A stretch of DNA of 16,719 bases from CAYMFD01 sp964389475 (GCA_964389475.1 CAYMFD010000088.1:1-16719); one strand, 5' to 3'; shown: positions 1-7,073, numbered from the stretch's first letter. Made by a program: numbers and translations. The notes: generated by a model from the letters alone, not told the origin.

Positions 1-3000
1 TCCTGTAGTACATGCATAAGTGTCCCTACCACAGGGGGCGGTTATAACTACGAGGTAGATGTCGACTACGTTGTTGGTCAACCTTTCGTAGCAGACTCTA
101 TCGGTATGACAGGCGGCTTTACATGGGATGCTGGTCGAGAGGGTACTGTGACCATTGCTATCCGTGGCGACTTCCCGAGGATCTTCTTTGATGACTTTGA
201 TCAAGATCCGACGAATGAGGATAGCGACAAGCTCATAGATATCGTCCAGTGGGGGGATGTTGAGTGGCGCAATATGGGTAGCGCTTTTACAGGTTGCCGC
301 AATCTCGTAGGTACAGCCGAAGACACAGCTAATGTGGCTACGGTAGAGGATATGTCATTTGCCTTTCGGGGCTGCACAATGTTTAACGGTGATATCAGTA
401 ACTGGCAAGTCGGGGGTGTAGGAGATATGCGAGGGATGTTCGCTGGCACTGAGAGCTTTAATCAGGACATCAATAGTTGGGATGTTTCTAGCGTGACCGA
501 CATGTCTTTTATGTTCGCTAGCGCTACATCATTTAATCAGGATATTGGCGAGTGGGATGTGCGGCAAGTAGAAGAGATGCTCTTTATGTTTCAGTCTGCG
601 ACCGCATTTAACCAAGATATAAGTCGCTGGCGGCCGATCAGCGTTTTTGATATGTCGTCCATGTTTGCCGATGCGGCAGCTTTTGATCAAGACATAGGCG
701 GCTGGGATGTGTCAAGCGTCACATTTATGGGCGGTATGTTTGGCGGCGCATCCAGCTTCAATCAGGACTTAAGTACCTGGAATACAGCCAATGTCAGGCA
801 GATGCCCGGAATGTTTGGTCGAGCCACTGCCTTTGACCAAGACCTAGGAGCATGGGATCTTAGCTCACTAGAGGATATTGGTTTGTTGGACAATTTTGGC
901 TTTCTGGAGCAATCCGGTATCACATGTGTTAATTATTCGTCGACTCTCAGTGGCTGGGCTAATAATTCCAACACGCCTAGCGGTCTCAGTATGCAGTCTT
1001 TCGGCCTTACCTATAATGAGGCTGGCCGAGCAGCCCAGACAGACTTAGAGGCTAAGGGATGGACTTTTACGGGGGATGCTTTCTTGCCTAGGTGCGGTGG
1101 CCCTTGCCTTCAAGACCCAGACTCGATATTTTGCCAGCAGTGGTTGCAAGATCGGATCAGCAACCAACGCTGCGAACTCAATCTGCCAATGGAAGAAAGC
1201 TACTACATCATTAGTCGCGTTTCGTATCAGGGAGAGGATCACATCATCTTGCAGACCTATGGTTTCTTCGTATCTGAGACTATTGAGCAGTTTTACTTGT
1301 TTGATTGCAATGGCGTTGCCGTGGACTCGTGTATCACTGGTTTTGGACCTGAGGCTAACTGTAATGGCGTTACTAGTCACCCGATCATTGGTCCCATCAT
1401 AGGAGATACCACGCATATCTTCGACTGCCGTCGAGGTATTTCCGATTGCCAACCATTGTTTGATAACTCAACCGTTGTAGCTGTACGAGTTGATAGTGCT
1501 CGCTATGTTGAGACATTCAACACTTGTACGCAGTTTCCTAGTCAGACCACATTTTCGCCATGCGACAGTTTGTATATCATTAGCTATATCCCGAGTATAG
1601 ATCGGACAGGTGTATATGCAGTCAATTATAACTTATATCATGAGGATACTTTGTTTAGATCCTTGTCGGGAGACACCTTGACAACGCCTGAGACCTTCTG
1701 TCGATGGCAGTGGACACGATGGGTGCCGGGGACATTGCCACCTGGTGATTACCGGCATGAGTCTTATTTGGAGACATTCGGCGTAGGTGATTCGATACCT
1801 GTTGGGACTGTAGATTTTACTATTACAGACGGTCATCCGGATCTGCAGCCACTACTTGCCTTATATCGGGCTACGGATTGGCAAAACTGGAAAAACGATG
1901 ATGGGTGGCGAGAAGGTATATCTGCGGTAAGCTGTGATCCTTGTAACTATAATGGCCAGCCTTGGTTTGGGCTTACATGTGTCAATGGGCGGGTGACCGA
2001 GATCTTACTAGAGGATAATGCACTGTCAGGGCCGTTGCCAGCAGACTTGAGTGGTCTTACTATGCTAGCTCGGCTGCATCTCAAAAATAATGCACTGACA
2101 GGACCTATAGACCCGATTACAAGTTTGACAAGCCTTGTAGAGCTCAACCTAGAACAGAACATGTTGTCAGGAATCCTACCTGCGCAACTGTCAGGACTCT
2201 CCGACCTTCAAGTTTTAGCATTGACCGACAATAGATTGCAAGGGCCTCTGCCTGCATCCTTGTCAAGCCTGAGCAGTTTGTCTCGACTATTTTTGGGCAA
2301 TAATCAATGGACGACTACACTGCCTAGTGATTGGCAAAATTTACCCAACCTAAACACCTTGTCAATTCCTGCAGCTGGACTTACAGGTGACCTTCCAGAG
2401 TGGTTGCCTTTGATGCCATCTATCACCAACATACAATTACATAGCAATAACCTCAGTGGTTGTGTAGACCCAGCTTATTGTGATGTAAACATTGTAGGGC
2501 TTTTTAGTAATCCACTGCTGCCATATGCGGGAGACATGACGGAGATCTGTAATGATCCTTCAAATCAAGAGGGAGTGCCTTGTGGTATCGCCCTCGATAG
2601 TACCATTATCGCATGTGTATGTACGGTACCTTGCATACTCAATTACACGACTCCTCCTACACAGGCTGACCTCCCTTGTACCTCGTGGTCTGCTGAGGAC
2701 TTCGACCTAGTCTACATCTACGAACCTAGCGGTTGTGATGTCGACGGTATGGTTACACCCATTGTCAGCTGGGACTTTTCTACGGGCGACTCGGTCGCTG
2801 TACTCACATGGACGATGCCTGATGGTGCTGAGGTAATGCAGGAGCTAGTACCGATTGCCGGTCTTAATGATATTACTTGGGTTAATCCCCCTGCCGATGC
2901 TACACTTACCTGTCAGGATGTGGATGCCATCACTGCTGAAGATCTAGCTTTTACCAATGGCCTCCTTAGTGATTGTGAACGGTCAGGTATGTCATCGCCA

Positions 3001-3001
3001 C
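1..3001 (+). CDS. BspA-like (DUF285) and LRR surface protein, 5' part (truncated at window start and at assembly gap)
   Basis: The frame is open from base 1 to the gap, so the start codon lies upstream. Window base 1 aligns with about residue 36 of the paralogue at 14931, so only the signal peptide and about 15 mature residues seem to be missing. Domains by fragment residue: a BspA-type N-terminal module with TIAIRGDFP (about 46-54); seven 25-residue DUF285 repeats of the F-N-Q-D-I-x-x-W-D-V-S-S-V-T-D-M-x-x-M-F type (about 128-302); a cysteine-rich region and an Ig-like stretch; an LRR N-cap-like motif (LLALYRATDW, about 618); about six plant-type LRRs with L-x-G-x-L-P spacing (about 665-820); then a Cys-containing repeat domain (NPPADATLTCQD) cut by the gap. 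Such proteins are normally exported across the outer membrane by the T9SS and act as adhesins or recognition surfaces. The ligand is unknown. Its likely C-terminus is at 3102-3587. Confidence 0.85.
382..906 (+). repeat. Seven in-frame 75-bp DUF285 repeats
   Basis: The Phe codon opening each repeat lies at 382, 457, 532, 607, 682, 757 and 832, an exact 75-bp (25-residue) period with no indels. Each unit reads approximately F-[ND]-Q-D-[IL]-x-x-W-[DN]-V followed by M-F near its end; the first is F-N-G-D and the last is degenerate. This is the BspA/DUF285 LRR-like repeat. DNA identity between units is moderate, so the array is old or diversified rather than recently amplified. Confidence 0.9.
1993..2460 (+). 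repeat. Leucine-rich repeat block inside the surface protein
   Basis: About six tandem units of roughly 24 residues with the pattern L-x-x-L-x-L-x-x-N-x-L-x-G-x-L-P, for example LHLKNNALTGPI and LALTDNRLQGPLP. They follow a motif (W-F-G-L-T-C-V-N-G-R-V) that resembles the N-terminal cap of plant-type LRR proteins. A block of this kind usually forms a ligand-binding solenoid. Confidence 0.85.
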
Positions 3002-3101
3002 NNNNNNNNNNNNNNNNNNNNNNNNNNNNNNNNNNNNNNNNNNNNNNNNNNNNNNNNNNNNNNNNNNNNNNNNNNNNNNNNNNNNNNNNNNNNNNNNNNN
3101 N
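3002..3101. other. Assembly gap (100 N)
   Basis: Exactly 100 N, the conventional placeholder for a scaffold gap of unknown size. The reading frame before the gap (first base of the window) differs from the frame after it (codons starting at 3102), so the true gap length is not 100. Reading straight through produces a spurious stop at 3157-3159 and should not be annotated as a frameshift. Confidence 0.97.
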
Positions 3102-3587
3102 GAGGTCGGTACGCCAGTGCTTTACAACGTGCTGGATAATGATCAGATGTATGACGTGATGTCTGCTAGGATCGTGGATATTGTAGGCAGTGACGACGAG
3201 GCAACGATCACCCAAGAGGGAGTGATTGATATTACTGTCACATCAGATTTTTCTGAACCCATCGTCATTACGATAGAGTTCTGTGTGACGAGCTGCAGTG
3301 AGTGTGGTACGCAGACGCTTACCCTTACCAATGAGGCGCTGCAGGACATCATACAGACGACTTTTATTGACCGAGGAGATGCTGATCTAGCTAGCCTTGT
3401 TTTCACTAAGGAGGATATCCTCCTAGACGCCGAGGTCTGGATCTACAACCGCTGGGGTCAGGAGATTTACTACAGTGATGCTTATGAGAACGACTGGGCG
3501 GCAGACGGCTATCCCGCAGGTATATACTTCTACGTCATCAAGCGAGGAGAGCTAGTGATTAAGCAGACGCTGACGGTATTTGATTGA
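3102..3587 (+). CDS. Surface protein C-terminal part with divergent T9SS type B (CHU_C-like) sorting domain
   Basis: The frame is open from the first base after the gap to TGA at 3585-3587. An Ig/cadherin-like stretch (YNVLDND) leads to a C-terminal domain containing Y-N-R-W-G-Q-E-I-Y, then N-D-W, then P-A-G-I-Y-F-Y-V-I-K, and ending in a basic-hydrophobic tail and VFD. That is the second half of the gliding-motility-associated C-terminal domain (type B T9SS sorting signal). The usual leading T-P-N-G-D-G-x-N-D motif is not recognisable; a degenerate LTNEALQDI occupies its place. This is probably the end of the same protein as 1-3001, although the gap could in principle hide a gene boundary. 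The internal ATG at 3117 is not taken as a start because the frame is open and protein-like upstream of it. Confidence 0.8.
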   Translation, partial: EVGTPVLYNVLDNDQMYDVMSARIVDIVGSDDEATITQEGVIDITVTSDFSEPIVITIEFCVTSCSECGTQTLTLTNEALQDIIQTTFIDRGDADLASLVFTKEDILLDAEVWIYNRWGQEIYYSDAYENDWAADGYPAGIYFYVIKRGELVIKQTLTVFD

Positions 3588-3721
3588 TAGGCGATCAGCG
3601 AGGGTTTGCTCTCCTGCCACCATATCTACACTTCATACAGTCATCTAACCACTCCATACAGCAATAGATCCAGAGAGTGTGGTGAACTGTCATCTTAGCG
3701 TTACAATACGATGCTATAGTT
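3588..3721 (+). promoter_or_regulatory. Intergenic regulatory region upstream of the caspase-LytTR-FHA operon
   Basis: 134 bp lie between the end of the surface protein and the caspase start. The region contains the 21-bp-spaced direct repeats listed separately (3629-3661). The hexamer TATAGT (3715-3720) ends one base before the ATG. I see no clear TAnnTTTG Bacteroidota promoter, no Shine-Dalgarno sequence and no convincing terminator hairpin. Confidence 0.5.
3629..3661 (+). promoter_or_regulatory. Putative LytTR operator: two direct repeats, 21 bp apart
   Basis: CACTTCATACAG at 3629-3640 and CACTCCATACAG at 3650-3661 (11 of 12 identical) lie start-to-start 21 bp apart, two helical turns, so both sites face the same side of the DNA. 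A near-identical pair with the same spacing lies at 5887-5919. LytTR-domain regulators (AgrA, ComE types) bind direct repeats of about 9 bp spaced about 21-22 bp, and a LytTR gene lies in the operon just downstream. The second repeat ends 60 bp before the caspase ATG. Assigning these sites to that regulator is inference. Confidence 0.6.
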
Positions 3722-4525
3722 ATGAAGTATTCACAATCCCTACTCGTCGCAGTTTTTCTCCTGCTCACCTCTTTCACCCTCCAGGCCAAAGTCTATAGTG
3801 TCATCATCGGCGTGGCGGACTATCAGGGTAACGAAGCCTTATCCTATGCAGAGCAGGACGCCTATCTTTTTTCTCTGACGTTGATGAGTGATGCGGTCCA
3901 GGGTTTCGATGTAGACAATAGCTATTTACTGATTAATGAAGACGCTAGTCCAGCAGTAATAGCCATAGCGGTGGATTATGTCTTTGCACAGGCTGGGCCC
4001 GACGATGCTGTGATATTTTATTACACAGGTCATGGTATGCATGCTGGACTCTATGCCTATGGTGGCGGTGAGCAGGGGGTATACCCATATGCCCACCTAC
4101 GCAATGCCATCCGTAAGTCGAGAGCTGGTAGCGTATTGTTGTTTCTGGATGCCTGTAAGTCCGGTAGTTTCTTCCTGTCGACTCAGGCGGATATGGATGC
4201 CTTGGTCAATCACTTCTCCGAGGAAGGTGATGGCAAATCTAGGCGTCGAGATCAGTCGCTTGCTATCTTTACATCTAGCAGAGCTGGCGAGACTAGCTAT
4301 GAGAGCAGCCGTCTAGGCCACGGGGTGTTTACCTACTTTCTATGCAAAGCCTTATCTGGTAAGGCGGACAAGAATAATGACCGATTAATAACCATGAGCG
4401 AATTATATACTTATCTTCGGAATGGTACTTATACCTTTACAAAACAACAGATAGGTAGACCGCAATGCCCACTTCTATTTGGAGACTTTCCACTTCAGGG
4501 TGTCATTGCTGCAAATAGTCATTGA
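3722..4525 (+). CDS. Exported caspase-family (C14, metacaspase/orthocaspase-like) peptidase
   Basis: A predicted cysteine peptidase of 267 residues. Residues 1-22 form a signal peptide: K2, a hydrophobic core and a cleavage-like LQA before Lys23. The caspase fold begins at once with V-Y-S-V-I-I-G-V-A-D-Y. The catalytic dyad is visible: His104 in YYTGHG and Cys145 in LDACKSG. A later ITMSELYTYL stretch matches the C-terminal part of bacterial caspase domains. Prokaryotic C14 enzymes usually cleave after Arg/Lys; specificity cannot be read here. There is no attached effector or repeat domain, so this is a minimal, exported enzyme of the periplasm or cell surface. Its TGA overlaps the ATG of the LytTR gene (TGATG), implying translational coupling. 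The gene is first in the operon, behind the 21-bp repeat pair. Substrates are unknown; local surface proteins or the periplasmic half of the kinase are candidates by context only. Confidence 0.88.
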   Translation: MKYSQSLLVAVFLLLTSFTLQAKVYSVIIGVADYQGNEALSYAEQDAYLFSLTLMSDAVQGFDVDNSYLLINEDASPAVIAIAVDYVFAQAGPDDAVIFYYTGHGMHAGLYAYGGGEQGVYPYAHLRNAIRKSRAGSVLLFLDACKSGSFFLSTQADMDALVNHFSEEGDGKSRRRDQSLAIFTSSRAGETSYESSRLGHGVFTYFLCKALSGKADKNNDRLITMSELYTYLRNGTYTFTKQQIGRPQCPLLFGDFPLQGVIAANSH

Positions 4526-5217
4526 TGGACCAGATCATCATTTATAGAGAGGAGTACAGCTACAAGCACGTGTTTGAGCAGAAAAAACTCTCTTATCAAC
4601 GCAAGTATAGGCTAGTTTTCGCGACTGTATATGAGCAGATAGCCAAGGTGGTCAATGAGGTAGGGTCTGGAGTCCTACTTTACTATATAACACCGATGCT
4701 GACCGAAAAAGACGTTTTGCGACTAAGGACCATACAGCGCCTATACCCGGGGCTAAAGGTGTGTCTTTGTGCAGATAAGCGTTTTGCTCTACAGGCATGG
4801 AGGTTAAGTATGTTTCACTTCGTATCTCTTGACAAAGACGCCTTTGAGGTACTACCCGCCTATCATAAATATGTGCTGGCTATAGGTAGTGATGCCAATG
4901 AGTATAGCATCAAAACACCAGAGGGCATCATCAAGATAGCGCTTACGGATATCGGCTATCTCAAGGCAGATGGCAATTATACGTCGCTATACCTCACAGA
5001 TGGTCGGCATATCGTCGAGACCAAGCAGCTAGGTAAGTATACCTTCTTGCTAGAGCAAGACGACTTCTTTAAGCGGGTACACCGCTCTCTGATACTCAAT
5101 ACCCGAAACATCAAGGCCCTGTCTAATGGTGTACTTTCCTTTTATCACTCTGATCTCACGTTGCCCGTCTCTGATCGATTAGGCGCTAAGGTCAAGCGAC
5201 TGTTACTCGGCCACTAG
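4525..5217 (+). CDS. LytTR-family transcription regulator with degenerate receiver-like N-terminus
   Basis: The ATG at 4525 is chosen because it overlaps the caspase stop as TGATG; an in-frame TTG lies one codon upstream. The protein has 230 residues. Residues about 126-227 form a LytTR DNA-binding domain, recognisable by I-x-L-x-D-I-G-Y-L-K-A-D-G-N-Y-T, by F-F-K-R-V-H-R-S-L-I-L-N and by the closing L-P-V-S-D-R. Residues about 1-115 have the layout of a response-regulator receiver, but the key positions are lost: the phospho-acceptor Asp is Tyr54 (YYITPM where D-I-x-M-P is expected), the conserved Lys near residue 101 is Ser (FVSLD), and the switch Thr is not conserved (CLCADK). It is therefore unlikely to be driven by a histidine kinase. 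The neighbouring Ser/Thr kinase or FHA proteins could supply an alternative input; this is inference. It is a candidate to bind the repeats at 3629 and 5887. No sensor histidine kinase gene is adjacent. Confidence 0.87.
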   Translation: MDQIIIYREEYSYKHVFEQKKLSYQRKYRLVFATVYEQIAKVVNEVGSGVLLYYITPMLTEKDVLRLRTIQRLYPGLKVCLCADKRFALQAWRLSMFHFVSLDKDAFEVLPAYHKYVLAIGSDANEYSIKTPEGIIKIALTDIGYLKADGNYTSLYLTDGRHIVETKQLGKYTFLLEQDDFFKRVHRSLILNTRNIKALSNGVLSFYHSDLTLPVSDRLGAKVKRLLLGH

Positions 5218-5218
5218 T

Positions 5219-5875
5219 ATGATCACATATACTATAGGGAGAGGTACTACCAATGACTTCGTGATATCGGACGCTAGTGTAAGCACTATCCACGCTGAGA
5301 TCACCTACGACGCCTCCAGTCAATCTATGGTGCTCGTAGACAGCAATAGTACCAATGGCACCTACGTCAATGGTGTGCGAGTCAAAGAAAAGAAGGTAGC
5401 TGCACAAGATGAAATCGTGCTGGGGAGCTACCGCCTGTCTGCGGATGAGCTACTGGGCAAGGTAAAGGCTAGGTATCTAGAGCAAAAGACCGATTTCTCC
5501 GAAGAGTTTGTAGCACTGGAGCCACAGTTTTTAGCCTTTGAGGCAGACAAGGACAAGCTCAGTAAGCCTAGTAAGTGGCCATTTGTTATCCGCTTAGCTA
5601 TTACAGCAGCGATTATGCTAGTCGTACTTCTAGTAAAGGGTCTACCTCAGGAGTTGCGTTTCGTACTGATGATGAGTGTTGGTCTCATCTATGGAGCGAT
5701 CACTACCTTTTCTTCAAAACAGTCTAAGCGCAAAGAGAAGCTAGAACTCCTACTATTTGAGTATGAAAACAAACTACTGTGCCCTAAGTGTAAGTCTAAG
5801 ATGTTTAGGCGGAGTCTTAAAATCTGGAAGACGAAGGGTTCTTGTGATAATGGCAAGTGTAATGCGACGTTTTGA
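5219..5875 (+). CDS. FHA-domain protein with two transmembrane helices and C-terminal zinc ribbon
   Basis: Starts one base after the LytTR stop, so it is third in the operon. The protein has 218 residues. The FHA domain occupies residues 1 to about 75 and retains the phosphothreonine-binding residues: G7-R8, S20 with H25, and N46-G47 (STNGTYVNG). FHA domains bind pThr peptides. A linker (about 80-120) leads to two hydrophobic helices (about 122-139 and 147-164), which form a hairpin placing both ends in the cytoplasm. A basic segment (KQSKRKEK) follows, then a C-terminal zinc-ribbon-like Cys pattern (C188-x2-C191 and C209-x4-C214). It is probably a membrane-anchored adaptor that recruits phosphorylated partners, such as the kinase at 8485. 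FHA, membrane hairpin and zinc ribbon form an unusual combination, and I do not recognise a named family. Confidence 0.85.
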   Translation: MITYTIGRGTTNDFVISDASVSTIHAEITYDASSQSMVLVDSNSTNGTYVNGVRVKEKKVAAQDEIVLGSYRLSADELLGKVKARYLEQKTDFSEEFVALEPQFLAFEADKDKLSKPSKWPFVIRLAITAAIMLVVLLVKGLPQELRFVLMMSVGLIYGAITTFSSKQSKRKEKLELLLFEYENKLLCPKCKSKMFRRSLKIWKTKGSCDNGKCNATF

Positions 5876-5886
5876 TGGGTGAGGCA

Positions 5887-5919
5887 CACTTCATACATTT
5901 TGTCAGGCACTTCATACAT
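5887..5919 (+). promoter_or_regulatory. Putative LytTR operator (second copy): two direct repeats, 21 bp apart
   Basis: CACTTCATACAT occurs at 5887-5898 and again, identically, at 5908-5919, exactly 21 bp start-to-start. The first 11 bases are identical to the repeat at 3629, and orientation and spacing are the same. The core C-A-x-T-T-C-A resembles, as I recall it, the ComE/AgrA class of LytTR half-sites. The pair ends 73 bp before the ATG of the acidic protein. Sequence, spacing and position upstream of two neighbouring operons together suggest a shared operator. Confidence 0.62.
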
Positions 5920-5948
5920 ACTTAGTCTACTGATCGCAAAGGTCTACC

Positions 5949-5980
5949 CATATTTGAGAAGTATTACGACATATTGAGAA
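5949..5980 (+). repeat. Imperfect direct repeat just upstream of the acidic-protein start
   Basis: CATATTTGAGAA (5949-5960) recurs as CATATTGAGAA (5970-5980), starting 21 bp later and lacking one T. It lies between the putative LytTR operator and the start codon, where RNA polymerase should bind. It may be an additional regulator site or part of the promoter; I cannot assign it. Confidence 0.4.
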
Positions 5981-5992
5981 AGACATTATAGT

Positions 5993-7051
5993 ATGGAAAC
6001 GTCAAAGACAAACACAATAAAGCTGCCAGTCGATAACAAGGCCCTAGTCGCAGAACTAGTCAATAAGAGGACCCTCCTTGCTACACTATTCGGCGCTGGA
6101 GGCGCTATGGCGGTAGTGAGTATCAAGGATATGTTGACAGGTGGCGATACAGAGGCGTTGTCTGCAGGGACAGAGGCGGTAGACCTCGACGACGATGACC
6201 TGCTCTTGGATGATTCAGACCTTGTAGATGCTGTTGATATGGCCTCAGAGCCGTACGATTATGCTGGCGACGACGCCTCGGTTGAGGTAGTAGTTGAGGT
6301 AGATGTCCCTATTGTCGAGGTGAGCGAGACCACCTCATTCGGTGAGGCTTTTGCTGCAGCTAGAGATGAGTTAGGCGCAGGTGGGATATTTATGTACAGA
6401 GATCAGTACTATAATACCTACTACAAAGAAGAGTGGGACGCTATGCAGTCTGAGGAGCAAGACGAGTATTTTGCAGAGCTAGACAATGGTGTAGACTATG
6501 ACAATGTGACCTATGTAGATACCAACGATCAAGTTGTTAAGATCAGCATTGACGACGATCCAGAGCCTGAGATCATTATTGTAGACCAGGACAGTGATGG
6601 CCTAGTCGATCAAGTCTTGATCGATGAAGATACTGTTGATGCAAGTGTCGATGTAATATCAAGTGATAGTGATGATGGCCTAGCGATGCAGAGTTCGGCA
6701 GATGATGCTGCGGCACCCTCATTTGATATGGAAGAAGGTGATTTTGGTGACCTAGAGACCATACCAGAGCCTGAGGTAATAGAAGTCGATCCTGCAGATA
6801 TACAGCCAGATGCGATGGAGGGCGATACTGAGTTTTTTGCTGATAGTACAGAGGTAGATTTAGAAGACCTCGGTGATCCAGATGATGTAGTAGAGGTAGC
6901 AGAGGAGGATCTCAATGATGACGTCACACCAGATGAATTCTTGGATGAACTCTTTAATGATGACCTGCCAGAGGCTGACGAAAGTGATCTGGATGCAGAC
7001 GACCTGCCAGACCCGATCAATGATGCAGACCTCGATGACTGGGGACTGTAG
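5993..7051 (+). CDS. Highly acidic protein with N-terminal hydrophobic segment and conserved FGEAFAAAR motif
   Basis: 352 residues, of which I count 72 Asp and 37 Glu against about 10 Lys+Arg, giving a net charge near -99 and a very low pI. After a short basic N-terminus, residues about 28-44 (LLATLFGAGGAMAVVSI) form a hydrophobic stretch that may be a membrane anchor. Almost everything after residue 60 is acidic and low in complexity, except a folded-looking island at about 115-155: F-G-E-A-F-A-A-A-R, then G-G-I-F, Y-x-x-Y-Y and EEWDAM. I recall similar islands in many uncharacterised Bacteroidota proteins. A D-x-D-x-D-G motif (D198-G203) lacks the rest of an EF-hand loop. First in the operon with the FHA and PP2C genes, behind the 21-bp repeats. 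Function is unknown; an ion-binding or electrostatic scaffold role is speculation. Confidence 0.8.
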   Translation: METSKTNTIKLPVDNKALVAELVNKRTLLATLFGAGGAMAVVSIKDMLTGGDTEALSAGTEAVDLDDDDLLLDDSDLVDAVDMASEPYDYAGDDASVEVVVEVDVPIVEVSETTSFGEAFAAARDELGAGGIFMYRDQYYNTYYKEEWDAMQSEEQDEYFAELDNGVDYDNVTYVDTNDQVVKISIDDDPEPEIIIVDQDSDGLVDQVLIDEDTVDASVDVISSDSDDGLAMQSSADDAAAPSFDMEEGDFGDLETIPEPEVIEVDPADIQPDAMEGDTEFFADSTEVDLEDLGDPDDVVEVAEEDLNDDVTPDEFLDELFNDDLPEADESDLDADDLPDPINDADLDDWGL

Positions 7052-7073
7052 ATCTTAATAATAAAACAATGCT

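Larger units (their letters stand above)
5876..5992 (+). promoter_or_regulatory. Intergenic regulatory region upstream of the acidic protein-FHA-PP2C operon
   Basis: 117 bp separate the two operons. The region holds the second 21-bp-spaced CACTTCATACAT pair (5887-5919), a second direct repeat of another sequence (5949-5980), and TATAGT (5987-5992) directly abutting the ATG. No terminator-like hairpin with a T tract is evident, so read-through from the upstream operon is possible. Confidence 0.5.

Noticed and set aside
106..3159. A single ORF from an ATG at 106 through the gap to a stop at 3159
   Set aside because: The frame is open upstream of 106 with homologous protein sequence, and the residues after the gap in that frame are out of frame with the real C-terminal domain (3102-3587).
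3721..3728. TATGAAGT over the caspase start codon, a reverse-complement match to part of the CACTTCATA motif
   Set aside because: Only eight bases, opposite orientation, no partner 21 bp away; expected by chance in a window of this size.
3722..5875. Toxin-antitoxin or abortive-infection module built around the caspase
   Set aside because: The caspase has a signal peptide and would leave the cytoplasm, there is no small antitoxin-like partner or nucleic-acid sensor, and no phage-defence genes lie nearby.
6584..6628. D-x-D-x-D-G in the acidic protein as an EF-hand or dockerin site
   Set aside because: The last liganding position of the loop is Leu and no flanking helices or second copy are evident; kept only as a note in the gene entry.
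6610..7020. Ser-rich reverse-strand ORF of 136 codons opposite the acidic gene
   Set aside because: It is the antisense shadow of Asp/Glu codons (GAT, GAG, GAC reading as Ser/Leu/Val types), with low complexity and no motif.
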